Assembly (NCBI GenBank): GCA_015501075.1
Contig: JADNYJ010000023.1
Location: 186,001-250,000, forward strand
Origin: Gymnopilus junonius
Lineage: Eukaryota > Basidiomycota > Agaricomycetes > Agaricales > Galerinaceae
Direction: 5' to 3'
Length of the DNA stretch: 64,000 nucleotides
A program made the translations under genes and the position numbers. The notes beneath the pieces are model-generated. The model was not told the origin of the DNA. It worked only from the letters and a program-made list of their open reading frames with translations, and made no database searches. Positions 35,818-48,743 of this stretch are shown here, piece after piece (the stretch's first letter is position 1; the number at the start of each line of letters is the position of its first letter).

Positions 35818-38800
35818 GGCTGGACATCGGCGGTGCCAACGACTGTCGTGTCTAAGCGGGTAATCTATTTGGCTCAACCTCCCGTTTCTAATATCAGCGC
35901 GTATGAACTTACTTAGCTTCAACTTCCGCTCGTCGTACGTATGTACTCAGAGTCCGCTTTGATCTCACCTTTTTATCTATTCTGACAATTTGGAGGCTGT
36001 GAAGCCGACTGGTGAGGCGCCCTTCGTACGTATAATGTCTATCATGGCGGGAGCAAAGGAGAGGCGCATCCGACAGTCGACATTATCAGTCACTTGCCAA
36101 ATTTGCATCGCTGGAATACGTTATTGGTGGTGAACAAGCACTTTTCAAGAAAGTTGCCCGAAAATGTTGTTCAAATTGAGGTCAGTTCTGTTGGATTTTC
36201 TGCAGATACACTTTTACTCCGTGGTGAATGCGAGCATAAGCTCAAACCAAGAAAAAGTGTCCTTACCAATACTCTACTATTCGGGACAGTTAATGCATAC
36301 ATGGCGCTGGCCAAGAGGCTTGCCTTCGTATTACTACCTCGACGGCCAAGGCAATTACATTCGTACTCCTGCTGGCATTCGTATACATATTTATGCGGAG
36401 CCATCCGCTTCAACTAGAAATTATTTTCCTTCAATGGAGGTTCTGTAATGGAGGTCCTTTCTTTTGAGAAGAATTTGGGAAGGACATGCCACATCCCCTC
36501 AGCTTGGTGCAGTGTTCTCAGGATGGGACGGACAGCCCGGATATGACGCTAACAGGGAGGCATATTAGGTTCCGGAAGCCATTCGGTTTCGCGTTGGGGG
36601 ACAAGGTCGGTCAACCCAAATGATTATATCGTGGATGTGCCTCGACAAGTCGCAAATGCTTGATCTGGTGTGTCTTCCTATCATATATTGACACTTGAAT
36701 CTATGCTGGATGTCTATAGCTTTCTTTGCTTGTAGTCCCACTGCGGGCCTACTGCTTTCCACTGCCAATACCTTTTCCGAATTCGAGCTCCATGATAACT
36801 TCTCTGGGTCAGTAATCACACGCAACAAAAATCATTCGCATTTCTCTGACTTACGATGATTATTTTCGGCCATTTCATTATTCTACATGAATTTTAGGGA
36901 ATTGTAGCCTCCTGCTCAATGCATATCATGGTTGTAGGTCTTTGCTTGCAATAACTACATGTGAACATTGTCTTTCATCGTGCTGTTATCCACTTTGATC
37001 TATATTAGCCCTTCCTGCTAGCAACACTTCGAAATTATCTCGTTTTCGCGTATATACTATTGACAGGAAGTCAAATAATTATAGCTACAGAGGGTTAACG
37101 GGCTAAAAATTCACCTTGAATCCTGCACTGGGAGCTGATGTAATCTCAGAAGGCATAGCATGCGCCCCTTGCAGATGGGTGCAGGTGTGGTGTAGTTCAA
37201 AGAGGGGCATGAGCCTTGGGATGACTATATGACGACGCTGCCTTCGAAAGGACAGCCAGAGAAGAAGAATAAGCAGATATATAGGAAAACGCCTTAGAGT
37301 CACTAGGGCTCAAGTTCTCTGTGCAACTTGAATGGAGAGAACTTAGTCCTGATGTTGTCTGGGACCCTCTGCTGGAATCATCATCATCGACAACTGTGCA
37401 TCTGAATAGAAATATTTGTCAAGAAGCGACTTTGAATCAATGTGGATACTTGTTTCGGAGCACAACTGAACTCGTTTGATATCAGTAATGATGGAAGAAC
37501 GACCGGCAGTATGCATACACGAATCCACTGCCTATTCTTGGAAAAGAGGTGGTGGTTTCCCAGTGGGGAGGAAGGCTCAGAGGCTCAGGGCCGAATGCTC
37601 CACCACTGGAGGAGCATCGAGAGTGAGATGATGCGTTGGTGGAGTGCCAAGTTTCGAAGAAAAAACCTAAGCAAAGGCATCTTCATTACAAAGCGCCTTT
37701 AAACGCCAAATTTCAGAGGGTGCTAAGGGCCCTGTGAATAATGCCATGCTTTAGGACAACGCCTGCAATTTCTGCATATGAACCGGAGGAGCTAAAGGAG
37801 CGCGAACCTTTCCCCAGGTTGGTTAACCTGCGAAAGTGAAAAAAAAGCGAGGAGTTCAATGCAGCCCGGTCTAGCTTGGTATTGCTAGGAAGACAATGAA
37901 CAAGAATGATGGATATACACTAGTGGACTCGACCAGCACAAGCATGCTTTCCGAGTCTTCGTTACCATCTGATAAACTATAGTCTTTAAACCTTTCAACT
38001 TGTCGGGTCTTCATTACTTTTGAGTTCTCTGTCTTCCGTGAAGCGTGAAAAGTATAAAGCCAGTATACCCCAAAGAATACATATGGAAATGGCAGCAACC
38101 AGGGGGTGTGACTGGAGACCGGGAAGAAATTTTTGTGGTAAGTATACAGTGTAGGTATGTATGTACACTGCAAACTGACTAGAAACGATCAGCGCTCGCG
38201 CTTCAGGAAGGTTACACGAATCACGATCATATATCGATAGCTCATCAACCTTCAAATTTCAACTCTCCTTTCATTCCTCTACGTTGGACATGCAATTGCC
38301 TAGAAATCCAACCTCCTTCGTTCTATTGAGGCCTGAGACTTTAAATTTTCTGTCTTGGGCTCTAGACCCGCACCCTGCCTACATCCCTGTTTACGCATCC
38401 ACCGACGTTCTGGAGGACTTCCGCAGAGGAGGTTCGGTTTTTGTTGACCGCCTGGCTGCATTACCGTTGATTCCTGTCCGGGTCGCACTCAAGTCTCTGC
38501 TTCCTTCCTACAAATGCTATTGACGGGATGACGACAGGACAAACATTTCCCGTGCAGTCCCTGCAAAATTTTTAATGCGAGGACGGTCTTCATTCCATCC
38601 AGAAAACCTGGAGCAGCGCACAAGGAATCAGGACTATTACCACCACTTTCTACAATGCATCCTCCTATGTCTCATTTTGTTTATGAGGAACCAAGGAATA
38701 CTTTCAAGAGACCATCCACGATGATCTGGGTCATGCGTGTCCGAAATGACTGTCTTGCGCGCTTTATATCATGCACAGCTCATTTGTCTAGCATCCTCCA

Positions 38801-38942
38801 TTCCCATGGTAAGATGCTCCCTTATTTATGTCATTGAGGGGATTGGAGTGTCAAAGAAGCATCATCAAGGGTAGAAAGAAGCCAGACAAGTGGGAGCGTA
38901 TGGGCATGTATAGGGAAGGGATGCTCGGAAGACCAGTATAAT
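35818..38942. other. Intergenic, a few unrecognised small frames
   Basis: The first part is presumably the SEC24 promoter. Plus frames at 36164-36448 (contains WPRGLPSYYYLDGQGNYIRT) and 38284-38523 look slightly protein-like. Short protein-like pieces also occur near 36490-36600. I could not assemble them into a gene or assign a family. No repeat or RNA gene was recognised. Confidence 0.4.
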
Positions 38943-39772
38943 ATGAGTGAGGACGCACCTTCGACTGGTGAGCGACGACGTCGACTCCTTAAGCCATCGG
39001 CTAATGTGGCAGGACGTTGGTCATCATTCCCAATACCGTAACGTAGAGGGCGTTATAAACGTTTGTGGAAGGTGAATAATTGAAGCATAATCTATGTCTG
39101 GTCACGCAGCTATGACCGAAACAGAGATAGATCGTCAATCTTGCAACTGATGTTGGAGAACATGGAGATGCAGATCCCTCTCTCAGCGTTGCTTCAGCGA
39201 CAGCAGATCTTATCTGGCGATGGAGGGATTCGAAGACAGCATGTTCTGCAAGCTCTATTAGCTCCGCCTTTGAGCAGACTCGAATTATGCATCACTGGGA
39301 CACTACCTATGATATGCCCATGGCGTACCTCTTGGGCCCTCGGCGGAGTTGGTGAGCTGGCGGTACTGCGCTCTGGCAGAAAAAGATTCATGGAATGCTA
39401 CTGTCATTTCCGAGCATTTAAACACCGCAAAAGGTGTCTGGACCCTCAATTCCTCGGGTTCTGAGCACCAATTTCTCGTTTATGGTAAGCTTGAATGATT
39501 TGTCGTTGTGGGCGCCGTTGATGTCGATATCAGCGATGTCGGTTAATGACGAAGCGTCTGGTCTTTGTTATGGGAATCCTCGGGGATGGTGCCGTGGGGA
39601 ATCGTGTTATATAGGTGTGCAAATGACCGATCTTGGAGCATTGATGATGAGCCCGAATTGCATAGTCAAGGATCACGTTGGCTGCACCAAGATGGAAAGA
39701 ATGTTTGCATGACATTTCTGAAAATCCCGGTCACTGCCTATGGTCTTTGTGGGCCCGGCGCATCGACCTGAT
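38943..39772 (+). pseudogene. Degraded uncharacterised protein locus
   Basis: Protein-like blocks follow each other in the same orientation but in changing frames: MSEDAPSTGERRRRLLKPSA (38943), SLSVASATADLIWRWRDSKT (about 39180-39230), HHWDTTYDMPMAYLLGP (about 39290-39345), ALAEKDSWNATVISEHLN (about 39368-39420), SGLCYGNPRGWCRGESCYIG (about 39556-39617) and MTFLKIPVTAYGLCG (about 39710-39755). The first gap (about 39030-39110) can be a normal intron, and one more may follow LVYG near 39483. The frame changes near 39345 and near 39630 lie too close to flanking sequence for normal introns. The arrangement, a charged N-terminus then a cysteine-containing C-terminal part, resembles a membrane or secreted protein, but no family is assigned. 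A functional gene with assembly errors cannot be excluded. Confidence 0.4.
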
Positions 39773-40389
39773 CTTCAATTGAGTTCACGTTATACTTTAG
39801 TGCAACTTTGGGGAGTTCCGTGTCTTCAATAATCATGTGTGACGAGAAGCTCACTGTGAGACACAAAATTTGCTCAGAAATCCATGCAAGTAAAATGCCG
39901 ATATCGGTCCTTGGCACTCAATAACGCAGATCTTTGTACCAACCTCCTTGTCTGCAAGCCTTGCAACAATTTCTTACTGCCCAATATTTACTTGAAAAAA
40001 AGTATTTTTTGGTTCTATTTCCTGGATTGATAACCGTTTGACTTTCTGACCGCCAGATTCACCCATAATCGTAAGTCTATAATGCATTGCCCACTCGATT
40101 ACACGTTGGATTCTTGAGTATGCACCTTAACCGCTTTGACACGTTCGTCGCACCCATCTATGAAGAGATTATTTCACAATAGTTGTTTCCTCTATAATTA
40201 ACTATCGTTATGCACTCGATCACTCTAGTTGTTGCCCTCTGCAAGTGGTCCGTACTGTCAAGGTGCAAAAAATATCGGTAAACTATTTTTAGAGTATATG
40301 CAGGTCTTCGCGAACCAAACAAATGCCAACGCGTTTTGCATATCTCGTAATAACAGCATTTTCGATCCTGAATAGTCGCCACGACCACC
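39773..40389. other. Intergenic region upstream of MSH6
   Basis: No gene is seen. The last few hundred bases should contain the MSH6 promoter; I see no clear TATA element. Confidence 0.4.
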
Positions 40390-43300
40390 ATGGCGCCCAA
40401 GGCCAAGCCGTCCACTGAAAACATGAAACAAAAGAGTTTAACTTCTTTTTTCTCCAAGCCCTCGGCAGCTATATCTGGGCCGAGCACCACCGCGAAAAAG
40501 GCCCCTGTGCCAAAAACGCCCGCCGTCAAAGCCCAACCGCCAACCAAAGCGAAAGAAGTCGCAAAAACACCCAGTTCAGAGCCGTCGTCTAAAAACGCGT
40601 CTGAAAGCAACTCTTCTTCATCTCCTCATGAACCAAAGACACCAGATTCGCGGTTTCTTGAGACCCATGTGACTAGTTCTGTCGCGTCTTCGCGAATTGC
40701 GAGCAGTCCGCCTACCAGTGATGCTATTGACGTGGACATGCTGCACTCGGATGAAGAAGGTTATCCACCATCTTCAGCTAAATCTGTAAGTTGTGTTCAA
40801 TAACTCGTATATAACTTCATACTAATGATGGTCCAGACGACGCGACAGAAACGTAAAGTCGTGCTTGAAGATTCCGACGAGGAGGCTAGTGAATCGCTGA
40901 AGGTCAACGGGAGCAGGAAGGCTTCTATTCGTAGCTCGTCGCCCACCGATGCTATTAGAAGTATGTCTTTCTTTTTTGATCCTCACGACGGCACAATTCA
41001 TTTTGACTCGTTACTTAGGCCAAGCAAAGCGACCTCGTCTTTCGAAAGTAATTGTCGAAGACGATGAAGAAGATGAGGACGAGGAAGTTGTTAAGTCTTT
41101 CTCCCAAAGGCTCAGCCGCTTTAAGAAATCACCTGCGAAGAAAGGTCAGTTCTGCGCTTGAAAAAAAAATGGCCATGTTCGAAATCAAAACCATCATTTG
41201 TCAGCTCGATCTAGATCCAGAGCATCCTCTGACGATGATGATTTTATTGTCCCTGACGATTCTGAGGAAGAAACGCGCTCTATCAAGTCCTCATCCTCCC
41301 GCAAATCGTCCTCTTCTTCGCGTCGTTCACGGCCGTCATCGGATGATGAGGACGAAGAAGCAGAATTTGACGGAGACGACGTAGATTTATATGACCAACC
41401 TCCAAAAAAGGGCCAGACAAAGTCGAAAGGGAAATCATCTGCAGGAAAATTGAAATCTGCCACGAGCAAGAAGGCTACAGAGACAGATGGAGGAAATGGT
41501 ACCTTTACCTTACTCACTGCTGCTGAGCAGCGTGAACAAGGAAAGAAAGACGACAAGAAGGCTACCGAATCTCCTTACGACTTCTTGCAAGATGTTCGAG
41601 ATGTAAGTTATCAGTAGTTTCGCTTCTCTTCTTTTCTCTGAATTTCTCATAGAAAGATGGCAGAAGGCCCGGAGAAGAGGATTACGACCCAAGGACATTG
41701 CTTGTACCCAAAAAGGCTTGGGCGACCTTCACTCCATTTGAGAAACAGGTTTGTGCGAGTTCTACATGTAATCCTCAATCTTATTTCTTTTGACAGTTCT
41801 GGGAGGTTCGTTATATCGTATAATTGGCCTGTCATTTTGGACTCTTACAGTGTTTCCTGAAGATCAAGCAGAACCACTATGATACCGTTGAGTATGCAGA
41901 GAAATTGCTGATAGCCGCATTTCTGACTCGTTCTTTTCCAGATTCTTTTCTTCCAGAAAGGGTACGCACCCAAATGTATTCCTCTGTATAACCTACCATT
42001 AATGACCTCGCATAACAGGAAATTCTTCGAGGTGAGAAATATTGGCACACGTCAAGTCCCTTGGCTTACAAGATCCGTAGCTTTATGAGGATGATGCACG
42101 TATTGGGCATCAAGAGTTTGATTTGAAGCTCACTGGCAGAGTCAAAATGTGCATGGTCGGCGTACCAGAGATGTCATTTAATGAATGGGCTTCGTAAGTG
42201 TCAAGTATGCAATAAGATGGCGTCGTTCACACCTCCACTTTGGATAGGAAGTTCCTTGCACGAGGTATCACGGTTTCCAGTTGCCGGTGGAGGTTTGTCC
42301 TCATTATATTCTCTAGGTTACAAGGTCGGCAGAGTAGAACAAGCTGAAACGGCTCTGGGTGCAGAAATGCGCATGGCTGCCGAAAAGCAGGAGCAAGCAA
42401 AGGGAAAGGTAAAAGCAAAAGGGCCAGCAGGACAGGATAAGATTGTCAGACGGTAAGAATTACTCGTCTCAATTGCTGAAGATCCATCATACTCAAAATT
42501 ACATTAAGAGAGCTCAATAAAGTTCTCACCAATGGCACCCTCGTTGATCAAGAATTCTTAACTGATGAACAAGCTGGACACTGCATTTCTATCTGTGAAG
42601 CCACTACAGTTAATGATGATGGCTCAGAACTCAGCTCAGAGCGCAAGTTCGGTATCTGCGTTTTGGACTGCTCGACCTCTCAATTCAACTTGAGTTTCTT
42701 CGAAGATGACGTTTGTCGAACGAGGTTAGAGACTTTGATGCGACAAGTACGTCCGAAGGAGGTTCTTTATAAAAAGGTGCTCTCTTTCTGTTTCCTACAT
42801 ATAACTGCTAATATGGTTCATATGCGACAGGGCACTCTTTCCAAACATACGCAAACCCTTTTGAAGTCTGTTCTTCCCCATAGCTGTTTATGGACTGCTC
42901 TTCGCCCGGTTGAAGGCTTCAAGTACGACGAAACCCTTGAAGAGCTCAAGAAGATATACCCTCCGGCTCCAGGAGAGGACGTTGAAATGGACCAAGATGA
43001 CCCTTCCTACTCCCTACTTCCTGAGAGTGTTCCGACTCCCATTCGCGAATTGGTTCATGACAAATTGTCTATTGAGGCTCTCGGCTCGATGATCTGGTAT
43101 CTCCGGCAGCTCAATATTGATAAGGATATCATGAGCATGAAGAATTTCAATATTTACGATCCGATGAAGAAGGGTATGGCGTTGACCCTTGACGGTCAGA
43201 CTCTTGCTCACCTAGAGGTATTCATGCTTCTTCTGCGATTATAATGACAGCTAACGCTTCTTCCTTGAAAGATCCTTCTTAATAACGAGGGATTGGAAGA

Positions 43301-45890
43301 AGGTTCTCTGCTAAAGCTCCTGGGACGGTGTATCACACCTTTTGGGAAACGACTCTTCAGGATCTGGTTGTGTATGCCTCTGAGGGACATCGATGATATT
43401 AATGCAAGGTTGATCTGCCTATCTGTTCCTGCTAGGAGTTACCTGACACTTCCTTATTAGATTGGATGCTGTTGAAGATATTTTGGAACACCCAACTTTC
43501 GAGGCTACCTTTGCTGACGTAGCTAAGGGTCTTCCCGACCTTGAGCGAATAGTCTCACGCATACATGCCAAGACTTGCGGGGTCAAGGATTTCCTGAAGG
43601 TTCTCAAGGTAAGGAATACAAGGCTTTCTTACATGACGTTTCCTTCATCGAATCAAATCTCAGGCATTCGAGAAATTGAACAAAGGAATGGCAAAGCTGG
43701 CAGACGAGTCCGAGTCATTCAAGAGCAAGACTATCCTGGGATTGTTGAGAGGTGCTCCTGACATGCTTCCGTTTTTGAGAAATGTGCAGAGCATGTTCCA
43801 GCCAACGGCCGACGAGAGTACGTTATTTTATATCATATTCTTTGGCAATCGTTAATGGACTGCGACGGTTATAGAAGTTGACGAATTGATGCCCAGGGAC
43901 GGCAAGGATGAAAGATACGATGAAGTCGTCGCTGAAATCGATTCCCTGGAGAAGAGTCTTGCAGCGGACCTGAATAAGTTTGAAAAATCTCTTGGGTATG
44001 CGATTTCATCCTTGGCAGTAACAGTTATTTTAACACCATGCAAAGAATTAAACTCGCATACTGGCATAGCAACATTGGTAATAAGGTATAGATCATCACC
44101 TTCAAGCATTCTACTTTCTGATGAAGACAATATTAGGATATCTACCTTGTCGAAGTGGCTTCCTCTGTGGACAAGAAGAAATTGCCAAATGACTGGGTTA
44201 AATCAGGAGGAACCAAGGTTTGTCCTCATCCACTTCTTTTCTCCACATAGTAACGAATCTATACGACCAAATAGGCGAAGAGCCGCTACGTCGTCCCTTC
44301 GCTTCAAAAACGTGTGCGGCAGCTGAAAGAGGCACAAGAGAACCGTAGTGCGGCTATCAAAACCTTCAAATTCAGACTCTACACTGAATTCGACGCTGAA
44401 CGTGCTCTATGGCTTCGCGCCATTCGTGTTTTTGCTGAACTAGATTGCTTGTTCAGTTTAGCCAAGGCGTCTGCGGCGATTGGAGCACCTTCATGCAGGC
44501 CTATTTTCGTGGAAGGCGATGAGGCTATATTGGACTTCAAGGAGCTCAGGCATCCCACGCTCTGCTTGAGTACTAGCCTGCAGGATTTCATTCCTAATGA
44601 CGTCAAACTCGGAGGAGATGTTGGAAAAATTGTTCTATTGACGGGTACGCCACTCTTCCCTTCGAAAACGTATGGCAAGACTGATAATGATATTTATAGG
44701 TCCTAATATGGCGTAAGTTTGACATACTCTTTTCTTTCTCCGTTCGTACTCAGTTCTGATTGGCTTCAAGCGGAAAATCTACGGTATGTTCACGATGTTT
44801 TACATACGTCGTGCTTCTAACATGTGATACCCTTCAAGGTGATGAGGATGACTGCGACAGGTGTCATTATGGCTCAGCTTGGTATGTTAGTTCCCGCAGC
44901 AGAGGCTCGGTAAGTGTTCGCTGTCCTGCACGTTGTCCAATCTGCGATTGACCTCTCTCAGCTTAACCCCAGTGGACACGATTATAACCCGCATGGGTGC
45001 TTATGACAATATGTTCTCTCACTCAAGTACGTTCAAAGTAGAACTCGATGAATGGTAAGGCTCTTTGATTTACATAATGTGCAAATTATTGACTGCCATA
45101 TCTTAGTTATAAGATCCTACGGAATGCTACTCCGAGGTCTCTTGTGATCTTAGATGGTTGGTCTCTCCTGTGCTTCCTGCGTTCAATGCGCTAATTTTTT
45201 AATCAGAGCTGGGCCGAGGAACATCAACCTTTGTAAGTCAAGTCCATGCTCTGAAGGTAGAATATGTAATAACAGATAAATTTCTAGGATGGTATGGCAA
45301 TAGCGAGTGTATGTGTCCGTTACTGTTACCTGCACTTCTTGGCTTAGCATTCTATACCTCCAGGCTGTCTTACACGAATTGTCAACGCATACGCTTCCGT
45401 TGTCATTCTTCGCAACTCATTATGGGTCTCTGACTGATGACCATGCCTATCATCCAAACATCCGAAGGATGTACATGTCGACGCTAGTCGATGACGAAAA
45501 ACATGAAGTGTGTCCTCTGCCAACTTCCCCCTTCTACCGCCTCATTTTTTATTTATTTTCAAGCTCGTATTCCTGTATAAACTCGTTGATGGTGTGGCCG
45601 AGTCGTCATTTGGGACACATGTAGCAAACCTTGCTGGCGTCCCAATGCCCGTTGTCCAACGGGCTGACGTTATATCCAAGGATTTCGCCAAGCAGTTCAA
45701 AGAGAAACTCCAGATCAAACAACAGAAAAGCGTCTCTGCCAAAATGCCGCTCTTCGGACAGGCTGACTTTGCCTATCTTTACAAGCTTGCCACTGGCAAG
45801 ATTCCACTTCCCGAAGACACAGTACGACGGAAAGAGGTGCTCACTCGTCTGAAAAATATTGTCCCTCGATACATCACGACGAGCACATGA
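40390..45890 (+). CDS. MSH6: DNA mismatch repair protein MSH6
   Basis: MSH6 pairs with MSH2 (MutS-alpha) and recognises base mismatches and small loops in the nucleus. The N-terminus carries a PCNA-binding PIP box (QKSLTSFF, residues 14-21), followed by a long acidic/serine linker. The mismatch-binding domain has the Phe-x-Glu motif within GKFFELYEDDA (near 42020-42100). The core runs through [17 protein letters not shown] and [17 protein letters not shown]. The ATPase has Walker A GPNMAGKST (44700-44783), STFKVELDE, Walker B and signature [13 protein letters not shown] (near 45150-45230), and [19 protein letters not shown]. The C-terminus has [19 protein letters not shown]. All of about two dozen introns are GT-AG and in phase, so the gene looks intact (about 1,250 residues). 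Unusually, the motifs for mismatch sensing and nucleotide binding lie on strings of exons only 9-26 nt long. Confidence 0.95.
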
Positions 45891-46433
45891 AAACGGACCT
45901 TCCTTGCTCCATAATAATATACCTTACTTGCTGTTGCTATCATGTTATATCCGTCATCACATTGTTGCCTATTGTCGCCATGCCTGTACCATAATCTCCC
46001 TGCTCTTCCAGTCATTGTCACCTGTTTTATAATCATATTATGGGCTGTTCGAGTTACCCCCTCCTGATGCACTTGTTATGCTGGCGCGGAATTGAATATG
46101 TACGCAGTGAGAGAACAGAAATTTTCATTAAATTTATCCGGTAGATGAAATGGTCACGTGTATAATTAAAAGCACCGGGCGACAGCATGAAGCTGCAAGC
46201 AGCAACGAAATGGAACACTTTGATCCCGACTTGTTCTAAAACTCCCTACCGTTCTCGCTGCCCTTTGTCGTCTTCTACACGGTCTTTTCCTTCCGGACAC
46301 TCTTTTATCCTTCAGTCGTTCCTTCAAGGCGACACGAGCGTGCCAATTCAAAGTAAGTACAATCTATTCGACAGAACAAATTAACGCAAGCAACTCGGAA
46401 GCAATTTATTCGATCTACGACATATAATCCGAC
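45891..46433. other. Intergenic between MSH6 and the Crh gene
   Basis: This holds the MSH6 3' flank and the Crh promoter. No gene or clear regulatory element was recognised. Confidence 0.4.
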
Positions 46434-48119
46434 ATGATACCCTCTGGAATCATAGCTACCATTCCGCTACTATTAACTGCCTTCTCTGGTGTGGCAAAGG
46501 CTACGTCTTGGTCAGTTTTTATGTATGTCTCTAGCATGCTTTCCGAGACTGACGGAAGTACTTTACGGATAGTAATGCCACCTCACCTTGCCCTTCCGAC
46601 GCCCCATGTTGCAGTGCGTTCAGCTGTCCTTCAGATTGACATTTACTGAATGACTTACAAAATCCAGGTGAATTCGGATTTTGCGGGACAGGAAGTGTAC
46701 GTGCTTTCCGTGCAGGCATTTATGTTCAAGAACTCATCTATGACTTCCGAATTGCTCTCTACTGCTTGTTTAATGCATGTATTCTTCGAAACGGATAGTT
46801 CTGCCTTGGCGGTTGCAACCCTTTTGCTTCAAATACATTGGATTCGTGTAGGCCGGAGCCCATTTGCCAAAATGCCAACGTAACTCTTTCTTGCTGTCGA
46901 AAATATCTAACGAACTAAGGAAAATAATTTCCATTTCATCAGTATACTTTTGCAGACCAAACCAGGATCCTCACCAATAGCACTTTCTTTGACGGCAACG
47001 CCACTGAATATGGCAAGTTGCCTTACTACACAAGGCATCCTTTCCTTGACTTAAAATTATTTCAGATTGGACTGTTGATGAAGGCAGTATCCAGAACAGC
47101 AATGGAGACCTTGCTATGATTCTTACCCAGACGAATGGGGGCACCCGCCTTTCATCTACACGCTTCGTTTATTATGGAACTGTTAGTGCTAAACGTAGGT
47201 CACTGATCGGCCTTGATTTCCCTTCTCTAATAAATGACTTCATTTCAGTTAAAACTGGTCGTTGGGGCGGCGTTGTAACTGCCTTTATTACAATGAGCGA
47301 CATCAAAGATGAGATTGACTGGGAGTTCCCTGGTGCGAATACGACCTCTGGCCAGAGCAATTACTTCTGGCAGGGTGTCATTCGTATGTTCTATATTACT
47401 CTTTTGTCGTTATTGTTAACTGAATAAATGACTTAGCAACCGGACCTACCAAAGGACTAACTCATGGCGGGCTCCAGGATACCTTCAGCAATTACCATAC
47501 CTATACCGTACGTTGTGTGTATACTTCCGCCGTCGTTAGACTAACGCAATTGGCCCGAACAGATTGACTGGCAACCTGACACTTTGACCTGGCTGATTGA
47601 CGGAGCTGTCGTTCGTACCCTCAAGAAATCAGATACCATTAATTCTGCGGGTGTCGCTAACTATCCAGCTACCCCATCTCGTATTCAACTTTCGTAAGAT
47701 CCCTCTCTTGGAGCACCTTCAGAACTTGCTAAGCAAATTTTACTTCGTCTCTTGTTATCCGCAGAATCTGGCCTGCTGGCATCTCATCGGAGCCCCAAGG
47801 GACAGTCGAATGGGCCGGAGGCATGATCAACTGGAACGACCCCGACTATACCTCCGCAGGCCACTTCTACGTGCTTGTCCACTCCGTTTCGGTCACCTGC
47901 ACGGGTACTCAGACAGTTCAGTCTGGTTCTGACCTCGTCTCATATGTCTATGGGGGAAACCGCTCTGCCACCTCGCCGACAATCGTTTACTCCAACAGCT
48001 CCACGCTGTTGAACGCTGCTTCGAGCAGGTTTGGATCTCCTGTTTTGGGCGGTGCTAGAGGGATGGTTGTTGCTCTTGGGTTGGGTTTGGCGCTGGCCGT
48101 CAATGCTGTGCTGCTGTAA
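46434..48119 (+). CDS. Crh-type cell-wall transglycosylase (GH16), GPI-anchored
   Basis: Crh enzymes move chitin chains onto beta-glucan and so crosslink the fungal wall outside the plasma membrane. The start at 46434 opens a signal peptide (MIPSGIIATIPLLLTAFSGV). A cysteine-rich hevein-like segment follows (SPCPSDAPCCSEFGFCGTGS, FCLGGCNPF), then the GH16 domain. The catalytic ExDxE motif is in KDEIDWEFPG (near 47310-47340), and YTIDWQPDTLTWLIDG and WAGGMINWNDPDYTSAGHFY are family motifs. The C-terminus is Ser/Asn-rich and ends in a hydrophobic tail (GMVVALGLGLALAVNAVLL), consistent with a GPI signal. Introns are short. The one at 47013-47065 has a GC donor (ATG|GCAAGT) and is needed to read NATEYDWTVDEG. 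The intron before YTFADQTRIL ends at a CATCAG acceptor. No lesions were seen. Confidence 0.9.
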
Positions 48120-48433
48120 GCTTGAGTGGGAGGGAATTTCTTTTTGTGGATGGACCCGGTTATTTTTTGGAATCTGATGGAATGTAACTTATGGGCCCAG
48201 TTGACTGGTTTTTCTGGCTTTGTTTTTACGACGATACCAGCATAACAAATGAGTCTATGCTAATTATCATTATACCGTTTGCATGTTTGATCTTGGGTCA
48301 TTGTGTTGGAAGTTAAATGTATCCCTATACCCTTAGCATTCAGGAAATGAAGACGATGTATCTCGTTTTCAGAAGTTGACTACTGACAGAAGAGGCCTCA
48401 CATAGTTGCTTAAGCACTTCAACCATCTCACAA
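48120..48433. other. Intergenic, 3' flank of the Crh gene
   Basis: No gene is seen. This is the convergent region between the Crh gene and the large minus-strand gene, with a MITE-like repeat at its right side. Confidence 0.4.
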
Positions 48434-48552
48434 TAGAGGTTATTTGCAACTTCTAAATGAACGAAAAATATGCCCTCATAAGGCAAAAAGTGGAATCAGA
48501 GACCTGGTAGGCTCCACTTTTTCGTTTGAACGGAATTTGCAAATAACCTCTA
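48434..48552. repeat. Small MITE-like element with TA target duplication
   Basis: A 115-bp unit is bounded by perfect 14-bp terminal inverted repeats, GAGGTTATTTGCAA (48436-48449) and TTGCAAATAACCTC (48537-48550), flanked on both sides by TA. Homology of the arms continues inwards: both contain ACGAAAAA, and AAAAGTGGA on the left matches TCCACTTTTT on the right. The left arm carries an extra 17 nt that is itself a small hairpin (TGCC-CTCATAA-GGCA). TA flanks and a short non-coding hairpin body fit a Tc1/mariner-type MITE. No transposase is present. Confidence 0.8.
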
Positions 48553-48743
48553 ATAAACACTTCCTCCGCTTTTTCAGGCTAGACATTTTGAGAAAGCCGA
48601 CATCCAAAGGAAATTCAGAAGACATTGGACTTGATGATAGTAATAAAATCTGCCTTGAGATATTACGGTAAAATAAATGTGAGTATAAGGACAATGTCCG
48701 CATCTAGGGGAAAACGATACAACGACTACAAGTCATGGCACTG

